DNA from: Methanofollis ethanolicus
GTDB taxonomy: Archaea > Halobacteriota > Methanomicrobia > Methanomicrobiales > Methanofollaceae
NCBI RefSeq assembly: GCF_001571385.1
Contig: NZ_BCNW01000001.1
Location: 1,364,001-1,428,000 of the forward strand
Direction: 5' to 3'
Length of the DNA: 64,000 nucleotides
The notes below the pieces were generated by a model. That model saw only the letters and a program-made list of their open reading frames with translations. It had not been told where the DNA came from and searched no databases. This document shows, one piece after another, positions 8,671-18,318 of the stretch. Position 1 is the stretch's first letter; each line of letters opens with the position of its first letter. The translations under genes and the position numbers were made by a program.

Positions 8671-8921
8671 TCTGGTCGTTCCCCAGAACCATGCCCTTTT
8701 GTTCAAAAATGTGCGCGCAGAATCACTGCCATCCCCCCAATAGTGCTCGGGGCAAGCCCACAGGGCTCGCCTCCACTTCTCATACTACGTACCTGTCATC
8801 GTCGACAGGACTGATCGAAACGAGGCTGTATAGATGGGTCCCTCACGATGCTCCCACTCCTTGTGCCCGGTCTCTTTCGTTCAGTTTGACGAGGTGCAAC
8901 ATACGACAATGCTCTCGTCTT

Positions 8922-9479
8922 TCAGACCCATGTGACCTGCCAGATCGTCGGCCAGAAGGCCGTGAAGCCTGGGAGTATGGCGATTACAACCAGAAGAGCG
9001 AGGGGAATGCCGCAGGCGAGGAGGAGGACGGCGGCCGCCCGTGACGTCGAGAAGTGATGCAGTTCCCGCAGTCCCACGAAGAGGAGGACAAGAGACCACA
9101 GGAAACCGAGCAGGGCGAGACCGGGTATCCAGCCGAGAAGGGCCGTGGGGGTCAGGGCGACAAGGACGAGACTGAAGGTGCTCCCCATCCCCTCCCGCCC
9201 GCCGGAGGCGTAGACCCAGAGATGGAGCCAGAGAGCACCGAGCGGCACCAGCAGGAGGGATGCGACCACCGCCGCCACCTGAAGACCCGGCATCCGTCCG
9301 GTCGTCCAGAGAAGAAAGGTCAGGACGAGATTGAGGCCTATGATCAGGACGCCGTAACTGAGAATTGTCCTGTCAGTCTCCTCCCTTACATCCCTGAAGA
9401 TTTTTGCCGGGCGGAGAAGCGCCCCCTTCATCAGGGAGAGATATTTTACTGGACTGTTTCCATCGTACATTTGTGGCAT
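8922..9479 (-). CDS. Yip1-like integral membrane protein
   Basis: The protein has about 185 residues from ATG 9479. A short cytosolic N-terminus with LMKGALLRPAKIFRDVREETD is followed by five hydrophobic segments; this N-terminal signature plus the five-helix layout matches archaeal Yip1-domain proteins. Function in archaea is unknown; family members are membrane-bending or scaffold proteins in eukaryotes. The frame remains open to 9524, but that extension is Phe-rich and has no ribosome site; GGTGAT lies just before 9479. The gene is only about 40 bp downstream of the broken secreted-protein gene on the same strand. Confidence 0.65.
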   Translation of the reverse strand: MPQMYDGNSPVKYLSLMKGALLRPAKIFRDVREETDRTILSYGVLIIGLNLVLTFLLWTTGRMPGLQVAAVVASLLLVPLGALWLHLWVYASGGREGMGSTFSLVLVALTPTALLGWIPGLALLGFLWSLVLLFVGLRELHHFSTSRAAAVLLLACGIPLALLVVIAILPGFTAFWPTIWQVTWV

Positions 9480-9516
9480 AATATCACCGAAAAAAAATAG
9501 TTGGAGATCATTCCTT

Positions 9517-10209
9517 CTATACAACCGTTACAACCTCAGATTGAGTTATCGTTGTTTCCTCGGCTGGGCTGTATCCCGGTGGAGCAGTGAAATAGTGGAC
9601 TCCCTCGCAGAAATAATCTCCTGCTTCAGAGACAGTCATACTTTTTTCTGCTTTAAGGTTATAAACCCCATTTTCACCGACTGTTTCTGCGGAAAAGGCG
9701 ACTAGTGTCCCTGTTCGACCATCGCTATCCATCTTATAATGTGCTGTTGTGATCTCCCCATAGGGCATCTTGAGATAAGGAGGAACCACAACCCAAGATT
9801 CAGAACGATAATCAAGTTTTCTTCCCGATGCTGAGAGATCCGAGATGTGACGAAGAATTACTGGAATGACAGCGCGCTCTCCTGCTTTGAGAAATTACGT
9901 TTCTTGTTCCCCTGTTTTCGCAGGATCAACCTCTGCGTGGACTTTGACATTGGTGTAATTAGGCCACACCACTTTTGTCGAATACAACGTTTCCTGTATA
10001 TCCTCAGAGATGTCTGCCATCAGTTCAGGCTGAACATTTTCATAGAGTTCACCCAATGATATGTCCTGACCCTGAAGATCATTCAGGATCTGAAGTTGAG
10101 TTTCGTTCGCAGAGAATTCAAACGCTCCAACTACTGGTACAAAACTCAAAGTCATGAAAAGCAGTGTGACAAACGCAATACCTAGATCTTTTGTTCTTTT
10201 TTGTTTCAT
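9517..10209 (-). pseudogene. Secreted protein interrupted by an in-frame TAA
   Basis: A single frame runs from ATG 10209 (MKQKRTKDLG, then a hydrophobic signal peptide ending VVGAFEFSA) to a stop at 9517, total 231 codons, but a TAA at 9895-9897 interrupts it. Downstream of the stop the same frame continues with convincing protein sequence (FLKAGERAVIPVILRHISDL, later PPYLKMPYGE and ITQSEVVTVV). The first part alone gives 104 residues. No frameshift is needed to join the halves. I do not recognise the family; it looks like an exported beta-rich protein. Base composition is more AT-rich than the core genes. Nonsense mutation, sequencing error or recoding are the options; TAA recoding is not known in methanogens. 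Confidence 0.7.
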
Positions 10210-10882
10210 GATCTTCCCTCTTTTTGATCCATTTTCCCCGGGAGAGCGACGGACCGCAATGGCTATCCATGATGACACCCAACAACCCGATCGCCTCCTG
10301 GCAGATGTGAGGGTCGGGTTTCGCGTGCAGAACGAATATGCCCGGCCTCTCACGGGGCGCCGCACGCAGCGTCACCGATGGATACGTCGGCACTCTTCTT
10401 TAAATAATTTCTAGGACAATCACCGACTCATCAGGGCACAGGGAGGTTCTGGCCAGGAGAAAAAAGCATGATCCCGTATTATCATAGGCCAATGCTCCGA
10501 CCATTCAGCCGGATGCCAATTGTGGGCAGAGAGCGCGCTTCATCATCAACAGGAACAGAGCATACACACATCGTAATTATACCTCTGGATGATTTTTGCA
10601 GCAATCATGAAGATGTCCACTCCGTCATACAATTCGAAAGTGCGTGCGAGTATCGCATTTTGGAGTGTTCAGTCCACTTTAGAATCCATAAAACCACGTA
10701 GACTCCTCTCAAAATCCAATCATATTGGATGATGAGCACTGCAGTACGAATATAAAAAAAAGTGAGAAACACGCAGTCTTTCAAGGCCTTCGAAGTACAA
10801 CGAGGCGAGTGATCGTCGGCGAGGGCGAGAGTTAATAGATCCCGTTGTCTACATTGCAGGTCTGCCCGTAGGCACAATATAC
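10210..10882. other. Accessory region without a recognised gene
   Basis: Open frames on both strands are short, have no ribosome site and give low-complexity or His/Arg-rich translations. The base composition is more AT-rich than the flanking core genes. I see no tRNA, clear IS element or terminal repeats. Confidence 0.4.
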
Positions 10883-11170
10883 ATGCTGATATGCGGGCCA
10901 CTAGCACGCGGATCAAACCAGATCGGAAAGCATAATGAGGGTACTCAGGCTGAATCCGCATCAGATATCTCTTCAAAACCTTCGAAACGACTGATTTTTG
11001 CTCTCATCCTTATCGTCATCATGGTGCTGGCGATCTATCCTGTTCGCGTGTGCGCTCCACAGACAAAAGTTCTCTTTATTCCCCGGGCATACTGGTTCGG
11101 GGTAATTCTTGGCACCTCTTTAGGATGGATCATCATCTCGCCGAAGACTAGAGATAAAAAAGCAAAATGA
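10883..11170 (+). CDS. Small hypothetical membrane protein
   Basis: The frame gives 95 residues. A Lys/Ser-rich N-terminus (about 1-40) is followed by a strongly hydrophobic helix LIFALILIVIMVLAIYP (about 41-57), a short loop with a cysteine, and a second hydrophobic stretch VILGTSLGWIII near the C-terminus, ending in Lys-rich DKKAK. The pattern is typical of a real two-helix membrane protein. The start is uncertain because no ribosome site is visible before ATG 10883. Unknown function; it lies in an accessory, AT-richer stretch. Confidence 0.4.
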   Translation: MLICGPLARGSNQIGKHNEGTQAESASDISSKPSKRLIFALILIVIMVLAIYPVRVCAPQTKVLFIPRAYWFGVILGTSLGWIIISPKTRDKKAK

Positions 11171-11352
11171 AAAGATGAATGACGGTGTTGCTGCTGAATC
11201 CAGCATGAGTTGTGCGCTCACCTCGGGCATGCCACATGATAGCATTTATTGGCAAATTTATTCGTTTCTGAAGAGAGAAGTGAACAAGGAAAAAGTTTGA
11301 TTCGGTGTTTGTCCCACAAAACTCATATGATGTAGGATTACAACTACCCATC

Positions 11353-11805
11353 ATGGTATCAACAAGAAGTAGACCCATGGTTTTTGCCCTCCTGCTGGTC
11401 GTTGCCTTTCTGGCCGTACCTCCTGTGTCGGCAAAAGATGATGCCGGATACACTGTTTGCCCTTCTGTATTTGATGCTCCGGAGATGATTCAAAGACTGG
11501 CCGACACGATCGAACAGGGCGAAACCAACAGACATCAGTTTTATGTCGAGAGCGGAGCCGAGTGCCTTGAAGTGCACCTTAACTGGTACTCGACCTCCGA
11601 GTCTCTGGCCTTGACTCTATATGCCCCTTCATGGAGTGAGATTGGCACGTACCATGACAATGATGACGGGGTTAAAGATGGCAAGATTCATATTGACATT
11701 GTTCCAGATAGCAGTCATGTAGATCAGGGGATCTGGACTTTCGATGTATATGGTGATAGGGTATCATCCCAGAGAACATACAACCTCAATCTTTACCAGC
11801 ACTAA
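11353..11805 (+). CDS. Secreted protein of unknown function
   Basis: From ATG 11353 the protein has 150 residues with a clear signal peptide (MVSTRSRPMVFALLLVVAFL, then AVPPVSA cleavage region). The mature part is beta-rich and acidic (LEVHLNWYSTSESLALTLYAP, then DGKIHIDIVPDSS and IWTFDVYGD), resembling the pre-peptidase C-terminal type of small beta-sandwich seen in exported archaeal proteins. It ends at 11805, within the 5' part of the next frame. It may be a surface partner of the downstream membrane regulator; this is inference from gene order. Confidence 0.6.
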   Translation: MVSTRSRPMVFALLLVVAFLAVPPVSAKDDAGYTVCPSVFDAPEMIQRLADTIEQGETNRHQFYVESGAECLEVHLNWYSTSESLALTLYAPSWSEIGTYHDNDDGVKDGKIHIDIVPDSSHVDQGIWTFDVYGDRVSSQRTYNLNLYQH

Positions 11806-12586
11806 GTCGGGTGGATTGTTGAGGATAATCGCACTATCGATCCTTTTTTTTGTGTTGCTGGTTCCGATTGCCAGTGCTTTGGGATATACGGTTCACCCCT
11901 CTCAAAATATTGGGAACGACCCTGGATCACCAATTTCAGGCGAGACTGTTCATGATATCGATCCGATCCCCCTGTGGCTCGCTCTACTCCTGTGCGTACT
12001 CCCGCAATTAACAGCGACTCCGATTGAGGCGCTTATCTCTCTGAAGGCTTCTCTATACCTGGGATATAGAAATGTATGTAAAAAGAATGCTCTCGACAAC
12101 CCGGCAAGGCTTGAGATATTTCATTTCATCAAAGAAAATCCAGGGGTACATTTCAGGGAAATACTGAGAACTCTGTCTTTAGCGAGAGGAACGCTTGGAT
12201 ATCATATTCACATAATGGAAGAAGAGGGTTTGCTGAGAACAATACAGGGGAGAGGAAGGAAACACTATTTCACCGCCGGTTCTCCGTACCCGGTCGAAGA
12301 GGGAATCCTCATCACTGTCCTGAGAAATGATAGTCTGAGGAGGATTTTAACACACATCCGTGGAAATCAGGGTATACCTCTCGATGAAATCGCCGAGGGA
12401 GTGGATCTATCTAGAGCCACGGTTCATGCAGACCTCAAATATTTAGTCAAACTCGGTATTGTGAAAAAAGAAAAAAAGGGGAGATATATGCTGTATATCC
12501 TCCCTGAAAACTATTCTCATACATTGATGAAGTACGTGAACTGCTGTCCCGAACCGGTTCCGATCCCGGCCGAATATGAGGGATGA
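11744..12586 (+). CDS. Membrane-anchored regulator with two winged-helix domains
   Basis: The frame encodes up to 280 residues. Around residue 27-45 is a hydrophobic helix (IIALSILFFVLLVPIASA) and a second one around 78-95, then two winged helix-turn-helix domains: about 112-180 (NPARLEIFHFIKENPGVHF, later LARGTLGYHIHIMEEEGLL) and about 185-260 (LDEIAEGVDLSRATVHADLK). Such proteins in methanogens bind DNA while tethered to the membrane. The start is uncertain: ATG 11744 overlaps the previous gene by 62 bp; TTG 11816 just after GGTGGA would begin directly at the signal helix and may be the true start. Confidence 0.7.
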   Translation: MYMVIGYHPREHTTSIFTSTKSGGLLRIIALSILFFVLLVPIASALGYTVHPSQNIGNDPGSPISGETVHDIDPIPLWLALLLCVLPQLTATPIEALISLKASLYLGYRNVCKKNALDNPARLEIFHFIKENPGVHFREILRTLSLARGTLGYHIHIMEEEGLLRTIQGRGRKHYFTAGSPYPVEEGILITVLRNDSLRRILTHIRGNQGIPLDEIAEGVDLSRATVHADLKYLVKLGIVKKEKKGRYMLYILPENYSHTLMKYVNCCPEPVPIPAEYEG

Positions 12587-12835
12587 ATCCTCGCCTTGAA
12601 TGTGTAATCCCACCGCACACATGGGAAAAATTGCTCTGGAAAGTCACTCATAAAACAGTTTCCGGCACGATCTATAGGATAGAGCCGGGGAAGACAGAAC
12701 AGGAGACCCAGAAAAAGGGATAACCATCCCGTCCCTATCCTGAAGGTGGAGGGTCAGGGGGGCTTGCCCCCGGCACGTACTCCAGAACAGGAATACTATG
12801 GGGTCTCTTCACACGCGATTTTTTTTCGGGCTCCT
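12587..12835. other. Intergenic stretch with a fragment of the GC-rich hairpin repeat
   Basis: No gene is seen. Bases 12745-12790 contain the hairpin AGGGGGGCTTGCCCCC and the sequence CCAGAACAGGAATAC, both of which recur in the GC-rich elements near 39.0-39.4 kb. Confidence 0.5.
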
Positions 12836-13258
12836 TCACCCCATAACCTCGGGGTCCTCGAAGGTGTCGAGTTCGTCGAGGAAGGGCATCAGGCCGGTCA
12901 CATAGGGCGTGCCCGCGATCTCCCCCACCGCCACGACCTCGATCATGATCGGGAGTTCTTTGAGGCGGATGTCGAAGGAGTAAGGGTCGTACTCGCGGGC
13001 AAACTTCAGGAAGTCGTCGACGGAGACGAAGGGACGGTCGCTCTCGGGCACGTCCGCATACTCCTTCTCATCCGCTGCAAGGTCCCCCGCCTGTGCCATC
13101 TCCTCCTCGAAATAGACGACGGCACGGAAACCGTACCTGCGGCTGAGACGCTGGAGTTCGAGGATGTCGACCTGTACCCCGGTCGAGACTCCGATGGACG
13201 CAAATTTTTCATCGACACCCGACCCTTTCAGGTTTTCAAATGCATTCTTTTCTGTCAT
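12836..13258 (-). CDS. Conserved-looking acidic cytosolic protein, unknown function
   Basis: The protein has 140 residues, is acidic throughout and has no membrane segment or signal peptide. It has a helical N-terminal part with VQVDILELQRLSRRYGF and a C-terminal part LPIMIEVVAVGEIAGTPYVTG. Codon use is like the core genes. It lies 16 bp after the MFS transporter gene on the same strand, so the two are probably co-transcribed. I do not recognise the family. Confidence 0.65.
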   Translation of the reverse strand: MTEKNAFENLKGSGVDEKFASIGVSTGVQVDILELQRLSRRYGFRAVVYFEEEMAQAGDLAADEKEYADVPESDRPFVSVDDFLKFAREYDPYSFDIRLKELPIMIEVVAVGEIAGTPYVTGLMPFLDELDTFEDPEVMG

Positions 13259-13274
13259 GGTAATCTCCGATTTT

Positions 13275-14339
13275 TCAGTGTGATACCGGGCACCTGCACC
13301 GCCCGATGGTGACGGCCATCACGGCCGAAAGGACGGCGGTGACGGCAAATGCCATCATAAATCCATGTATTTCCGAGACCACTCCCGCCATAAAGGGAAG
13401 GAGAGTCATCCCCGCATAACTCGATGCATTGAAGAGGCCCATCACCGCCCCCTGTCTCGCCTGGTCTGCCGCAAGGTAATTGATCTGGGCGATCATCACC
13501 ACGCCGGCGGTCCCGCCGACGACCACGAACGCGAGCGGAGTGAGATAGGAGAAGGCGACCGCCGCGGCCATCACCACGGCCGACGCCCGTATCGTCGGGA
13601 TCGGTGCCAGGTGGGCCCGTGACGCAGCGATGGAGGCGACGACCGTCGCCACGTTCATCATCCCCAGTTGCAGGCTCAGGGTTGCCGGCGTCTCGCCGGT
13701 GAAGTCCGGATAGATCGCCGTCACCGCCCCGGTCGCGCCGACAAGGACAATCGCCGAGACATACAGCCAGAAATAGTTCTTTCCGATCCCGACGAGCCCG
13801 CCATTTCTCCCTTCGGGAGCGCTCGCTTCTGCTATCAGGGCCGAGAACACGAGCGGCACCACCGTCGCCGCGGTGAAGACCGCAACCCCGCCCATGATCC
13901 CTGCCACGTCGCTGAGAAAGCCTGCCCCGAGAAGGCCGGAGACCAGACCGACATTCAGGGCGGCGATGAAGTTGCCGCTCATATGCTCGTGGTCGGGCTG
14001 GAGATTGATCCAGGACATCGCCGCGGGCACGAAGAGACCTGCACCGATCCCCTCGATGCCCCGTGCTGCAAGGAGGACCAGAGGGTCGGGGAAGGCAAGG
14101 ATCGCCGCACCGCTCGCGAGTGTCAGGACAAGGCCGGCCCGTATCAGGGGCACCCGGCCCACCCTGTCGGAGAGGACTCCTGCCGGCAGGACCGTGAGAA
14201 AAGCCCCGAGAAAGTATGCGGAAAAAAGGGCGCCCTGCAAAGCCGGCCCATCGGCGAGGGCTGGCAGCACGGGCACGATCGCGTTCGAGAGCGCCATCAC
14301 GACAAAGACGCCGAGCAGGAGGGGGAGGCGCTGCTTCAT
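13275..14339 (-). CDS. Major facilitator superfamily transporter
   Basis: A 354-residue integral membrane protein with about 11-12 hydrophobic helices. The MFS A-motif appears in the loop after the second helix (GVLSDRVGRVPLI). The first half has the pattern of drug/proton antiporters (DHA type), with a small central loop. It is slightly short for the family (usually 380-420 residues). The substrate is unknown; export of a small molecule is the most likely role. It starts 7 bp after the end of the aCPSF1 gene, suggesting one transcript. Confidence 0.85.
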   Translation of the reverse strand: MKQRLPLLLGVFVVMALSNAIVPVLPALADGPALQGALFSAYFLGAFLTVLPAGVLSDRVGRVPLIRAGLVLTLASGAAILAFPDPLVLLAARGIEGIGAGLFVPAAMSWINLQPDHEHMSGNFIAALNVGLVSGLLGAGFLSDVAGIMGGVAVFTAATVVPLVFSALIAEASAPEGRNGGLVGIGKNYFWLYVSAIVLVGATGAVTAIYPDFTGETPATLSLQLGMMNVATVVASIAASRAHLAPIPTIRASAVVMAAAVAFSYLTPLAFVVVGGTAGVVMIAQINYLAADQARQGAVMGLFNASSYAGMTLLPFMAGVVSEIHGFMMAFAVTAVLSAVMAVTIGRCRCPVSH

Positions 14340-14346
14340 GCTGTCT

Positions 14347-16236
14347 TTATACCATGCGGTATGTTTCGAGGTTCAGGGGCGAACGCGTCTCGATGTGGAA
14401 ACGCTTGTAGATCGAGCTTGCAAGGTCGATGGTGCTCCCCTCGTCCCCGTGGATCGTGAAGATCTTCTCGGGCCGCGGCTGGAGGTGCTGGATGAACCCC
14501 ATCAACTGCTTCCGGTCGGAGTGACCGGAGAACCCGTCCACCGTGTCGATATCGAGCTTGAGGACCATCGTCTCGCGGTTGCCGATCGGGATCTCCCGCC
14601 AGCCCTTCTGGAGGCGCCGCCCGAAGGTACCGTCGGCCTGATAACCGACGAAAATGAGGGTGTTCCTCTCGTCGGGTGCGAGGGCGTACAGATACTCCAT
14701 CACAGGGCCGCCATTGAGCATACCGCTCGTTGTGACGATCACGCAGGGGTCGCCGCCGATGACCTTCTCCCGCAGGTCGGACGAGTCCACCTGGATGAAG
14801 CAGTCGGCGAGGAAGGGGTTCATGCCGTCCCTGAAGATCTGGTTGCGGAGGTCGACGTTGAGATATTCGGGATAGGTGGTGTGGATCGCCGTTGCCTCCT
14901 TGATCATGCCGTCCAGGTAGACCTTCACCTTCGGGATCTTCTCCTTCCTCATCCCCTCTTCGAGGGCGAGCATGACCTCCTGCGACCTGCCGACAGCGAA
15001 GGCCGGGATGACAACCTTGCCGCCGCGGTTGATCGTCCTGGTGACGATCTCGTAGAGTTTGGCCTCGGCCACTTCACGCGGCGGCTGGAAATCGTTCGCG
15101 CCGCCGTAGGTGCTCTCCATGAAGAGCGCTTCGAGACGGGGGAAACTTGAGACCGCCGGTGAGAAGAGCCGGGTCTTCTGGTAGTTGAAGTCGCCGGTGA
15201 AGGCGATGTTGTACAGACCGTCGCCGATATGGAAGTGAGCGATGGCCGATCCCAGGATGTGGCCCGCGTTGTGGAAGGTGAGCTTGATGTCGGGTGCGAT
15301 GTCGGTGACAGACCCGTAGTTGAGGGTGATCGAGTGCTTGATGTACTCCTTCACCTCATTGGAAGTGTACGGCTGCCTCCCTGCATCCTTTTTGACCACG
15401 TCGAGGTAGTCGAGCTGGAGCATGGTGGCAAGGTCACGCGTCGGCGGGGTCGAGTACACCGGGCCGTCGTAGCCATACTTGAAGAGCAGGGGCACGAGGG
15501 CGCAGTGGTCGAGGTGGGCGTGGGTGAGGACCACGGCGTCGAGAGAGGTCAGCGGAGAGATCTCCGGGACATAGAGGTACGGCGTGCTCGTGGCGCTTCC
15601 CGGCTTTTCGCCGCAGTCGATGAGCACCTTGCTCTCCGGCGTCGTGAGGAGGAAGGCCGCACGACCGACTTCCCGGCAGCACCCGAGGGTCGTCACCCTG
15701 ACCCACTGGTCCTTTGCAATCACGTCGCGGTGGATCCGGCGTCCGATGGTCCGGAGGAATGTCTTCCTCTCGTCCTTGACCGACCTGAGGAACTGGCGGA
15801 CCTGCTTGACGCTCGAACTCTCGATCGGGGGGGTGCGGACCACTTTCGGCGTCCAGCAGGTGTTCTTGGTGATATCGCGGAGGGTCGCCCCGTTCTTGCC
15901 GATGACGACACCGGGCTTTTCTGCTTCGATGAGCACCTCGCCGGTGTCGGGGTCGAAAAAGATATCTGATATTCCGGCATTGTCCGGCACGACCGCCTTG
16001 ATCTTCGTGGCCGCCGTCTCCGGGTCTTCAAGGATGTTCGGCCGCACGACGATACGCTTGCGAAGGTCCCGTGCCAGGACCTTGATCAGGTCCTCCTGGT
16101 CGGCGAATTTCTTCGGATCATCGGTATAGATGACCAGTTCCGGGCCTTCGAATTCGACGTCAGAGATGGTGATCCCCGCGGGGACCTTGGTATTGATCTT
16201 ATCTCTGAGTTCCTTGAGTCTGTCCTCTATGAGCAT
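14347..16236 (-). CDS. Archaeal cleavage/termination nuclease aCPSF1 (FttA), KH plus beta-CASP
   Basis: The 629-residue protein begins with two KH-like RNA-binding domains (about 1-145; [13 protein letters not shown] carries the GxxG loop), followed by a metallo-beta-lactamase domain with the zinc motif [13 protein letters not shown] and a beta-CASP insertion ([15 protein letters not shown]), and ends with the C-terminal motif [15 protein letters not shown] and IHGDEGS. In methanogens this protein cleaves nascent RNA and terminates transcription genome-wide. Gene order psmB-aCPSF1 is commonly conserved in euryarchaea. All catalytic His and Asp residues are visible. Confidence 0.95.
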   Translation of the reverse strand: MLIEDRLKELRDKINTKVPAGITISDVEFEGPELVIYTDDPKKFADQEDLIKVLARDLRKRIVVRPNILEDPETAATKIKAVVPDNAGISDIFFDPDTGEVLIEAEKPGVVIGKNGATLRDITKNTCWTPKVVRTPPIESSSVKQVRQFLRSVKDERKTFLRTIGRRIHRDVIAKDQWVRVTTLGCCREVGRAAFLLTTPESKVLIDCGEKPGSATSTPYLYVPEISPLTSLDAVVLTHAHLDHCALVPLLFKYGYDGPVYSTPPTRDLATMLQLDYLDVVKKDAGRQPYTSNEVKEYIKHSITLNYGSVTDIAPDIKLTFHNAGHILGSAIAHFHIGDGLYNIAFTGDFNYQKTRLFSPAVSSFPRLEALFMESTYGGANDFQPPREVAEAKLYEIVTRTINRGGKVVIPAFAVGRSQEVMLALEEGMRKEKIPKVKVYLDGMIKEATAIHTTYPEYLNVDLRNQIFRDGMNPFLADCFIQVDSSDLREKVIGGDPCVIVTTSGMLNGGPVMEYLYALAPDERNTLIFVGYQADGTFGRRLQKGWREIPIGNRETMVLKLDIDTVDGFSGHSDRKQLMGFIQHLQPRPEKIFTIHGDEGSTIDLASSIYKRFHIETRSPLNLETYRMV

Positions 16237-16258
16237 TAATATCGTCCTAAAAAAGAAT

Positions 16259-16900
16259 TTAGTGGGCTAATTCTGGGCTGTTTCCTTTTGTGACCTCAAC
16301 AGCACGTTCTTCATACTTGTCTTTCATGATGACGACAACACTGATATCCTCGCCCGACGCCGAGTCACGGCGCATCGCAGCCTTCAGGGCCCGGATCGCA
16401 AGTGTTGCAGCCTGTTCTTCGTCCATGCCGGCCGTGAAACGGTCTTCAAGTACGCCGTACGCCATCGGCGAGCCCGATCCGGTCGAGACGATGTCGTCTT
16501 CCTTCGAGGCGCCTCCCATGGCGTCGACTGAATACACGCTCGGGCCGTTCCTGTCCACGCCACCGACGAGGAGCTGGACATAGTACGGGTAATACCGGTT
16601 CTGCTGGAGATAGTTGGAGAGGAGTGTCGCCGCCGCCACAACCGTGATGGTTTTCCCGTGGCGGACCTTGTAGAGGTTACACTCAACCTGCATGAGACGG
16701 GCGAGCTGCTGGGCGTCGCCGACGCCGCCGGCGGTCGTCATCCCGATGCGATCGGCGATCTGGTAGACCTTCTTTGCCTTTTTGCTGGCGATCAAATTAC
16801 CCATCGTCGCACGTTTCTCGGTCGCAAGGACGATGCCGTCATGGAATACGAGCCCCACTGTCGTGGTGCCCTTTAATATTTCCTGATTAATCTCAGGCAT
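16259..16900 (-). CDS. psmB: Proteasome beta subunit
   Basis: The 213-residue precursor starts [11 protein letters not shown] and is expected to self-cleave before T12, exposing the catalytic threonine ([23 protein letters not shown]). The lysine in ATEKRATMG corresponds to the active-site lysine. The beta subunit forms the two inner rings of the 20S proteasome, which degrades unfolded proteins in the cytoplasm. It is 22 bp upstream of aCPSF1 in the same direction. The 70-bp region before it contains AT-rich motifs that may be its own promoter. Confidence 0.96.
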   Translation of the reverse strand: MPEINQEILKGTTTVGLVFHDGIVLATEKRATMGNLIASKKAKKVYQIADRIGMTTAGGVGDAQQLARLMQVECNLYKVRHGKTITVVAAATLLSNYLQQNRYYPYYVQLLVGGVDRNGPSVYSVDAMGGASKEDDIVSTGSGSPMAYGVLEDRFTAGMDEEQAATLAIRALKAAMRRDSASGEDISVVVIMKDKYEERAVEVTKGNSPELAH

Positions 16901-16971
16901 TGGAATACCCCCAAAAATTACACGCTAAAAGTTGGTAAAAGCGTTATCTGTTATAAGGGACACGAAGAAAT

Positions 16972-17832
16972 TTAAAGGTTGTTGTTCCCGGGTTCCTCAC
17001 AGAGCACCCTGATGAGGTCGCGGTCAAAGAGCATGGCGATGAGTTTTTTGTCGCCGTTGACCACCGGGAGCTGGTCGAGACGGGAACGCTTCATCAGAAG
17101 AGCGCACTCGCTCACCGTTGCGTTCTTCGGGACGGTGATCACGTTTTTGACCATGGCCGTCTTGACCGGTCTTTCCGGGAGTTTCACCTTCGAGACACCG
17201 TAACTGATGACATGCATGTCCCTGATGCTCTCCCATGTCCACTCGTCGTCGTCGGTCCCGTTCGAGAAGTCGGAGACCTCGACAGAGTCCTCGATATGCG
17301 AACTGCGGATGAGATCGCGTTCTGAGATGATCCCTGCAACCCTGCCTTTGTCGTCCATGATCGGGACGGCCTCGACGTCGGAGATCTCCATGATCCTGCC
17401 GACGAGGGGGAGGGGCGTCTCTTCCCAGAGGGCAAAGGTGGTACTCACGCAGTGGTCCTTGATCTCGTCCTTGATCCTGAGCTGGGCAACGGAGGCAATG
17501 ATGTCGGCGACGCTGATCAGGCCGACGAGTTTCCCGTCGTCGTCCACGACCGGCAGCCTGCGGAAATTGTCCTTGCTCATCAGGGTGGCGGCTTCGACAA
17601 TGGTGGCGTCCGCCCGGATCACGATTGGGTTGTGAGACATCAGGAGGGCGACCTGGGTCTCCTCCGACTTTCTGAGGAGGTCTTTCCTGGTCACCACGCC
17701 GACGACCTTTCCTTTTTCAAGGACCGGCACGCCCGAGATCCCGGTCCGTTTCAGGATCTTGAGGATGTCGTCCCGGTTGCTGGGTATTTCGACAGAGACG
17801 ACATCCTTTGTCATGTAGTCGATGACATGCAT
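16972..17832 (-). CDS. Four-CBS-domain protein
   Basis: About 286 residues with four CBS modules in tandem; typical CBS cores are visible (VSVEIPSNRDDILKILKRTG, GVVTRKDLL, LRRLPVVDDDGKLVGLIS-like, VPIMDDKGRVAGIISERDLI and LDQLPVVNGDKKLIAMLFD). CBS pairs bind adenine nucleotides and regulate partner proteins. ATG 17832 is chosen (20 bp after the Usp gene); a GTG at 17877 would overlap the Usp gene. It is probably co-transcribed with the Usp gene, consistent with an energy-status or stress role; the exact target is unknown. Confidence 0.88.
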   Translation of the reverse strand: MHVIDYMTKDVVSVEIPSNRDDILKILKRTGISGVPVLEKGKVVGVVTRKDLLRKSEETQVALLMSHNPIVIRADATIVEAATLMSKDNFRRLPVVDDDGKLVGLISVADIIASVAQLRIKDEIKDHCVSTTFALWEETPLPLVGRIMEISDVEAVPIMDDKGRVAGIISERDLIRSSHIEDSVEVSDFSNGTDDDEWTWESIRDMHVISYGVSKVKLPERPVKTAMVKNVITVPKNATVSECALLMKRSRLDQLPVVNGDKKLIAMLFDRDLIRVLCEEPGNNNL

Positions 17833-17852
17833 GTCATCTGCCGTTTCGGGAA

Positions 17853-18278
17853 TTATCTCACCACCATTGTTGTGCACCTGCTGTCCTGGACGACATGGGC
17901 GGACACACTGCCGAGGAGCAGACGGTCGATGCCGCTCTTGCCGCGTGACCCGATGACGATCAGGTCGGCCTGCAGTTCTTCGGCAAGGGCGAGGACTTCG
18001 GTCCCGGCGTGTCCGTCCCTGAGATGGGTGACGATGGATATCCCTTCGGCGGCAGCCTGTGCGGTGCTCTTCTCAAAGATCTCCCGGCCTTCCTTCTCCA
18101 GCAGGGAGTAGATGACTTCCATGGTATTGTCCATGGGAAGGGATGAGAACCTGCTGGTCTCGACGACGTAGATCACGTGAAGCGCGGCATTCCACATTTT
18201 CGCCTCCGAGAGAGCGACCTCGAATGCCTTCTGGCTTATCTCTGACCCGTCGACGGCGACGACGATTTTCTGGAACAT
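17853..18278 (-). CDS. Universal stress protein (UspA family)
   Basis: The 141-residue protein begins MFQKIVVAVDGSEIS and contains the ATP-binding signature GSRGKSGIDRLLLGSVS followed by VVQDSRCTTMVVR, as in ATP-binding Usp proteins. It is a soluble single-domain dimeric type. The ribosome site GGAGGTG precedes ATG 18278, and TTATAAAT about 50 bp upstream is a likely TATA box. It heads a short operon with the CBS protein. Confidence 0.9.
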   Translation of the reverse strand: MFQKIVVAVDGSEISQKAFEVALSEAKMWNAALHVIYVVETSRFSSLPMDNTMEVIYSLLEKEGREIFEKSTAQAAAEGISIVTHLRDGHAGTEVLALAEELQADLIVIGSRGKSGIDRLLLGSVSAHVVQDSRCTTMVVR

Positions 18279-18318
18279 AACTGCACCTCCAAAAATGAAA
18301 CTTGCAACATAATTCCTT

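Noticed and set aside
10605-10976. Minus-strand 123-residue frame
   Set aside because: Cys/Arg-rich, no ribosome site, no domain, and it overlaps the more credible plus-strand membrane protein start.
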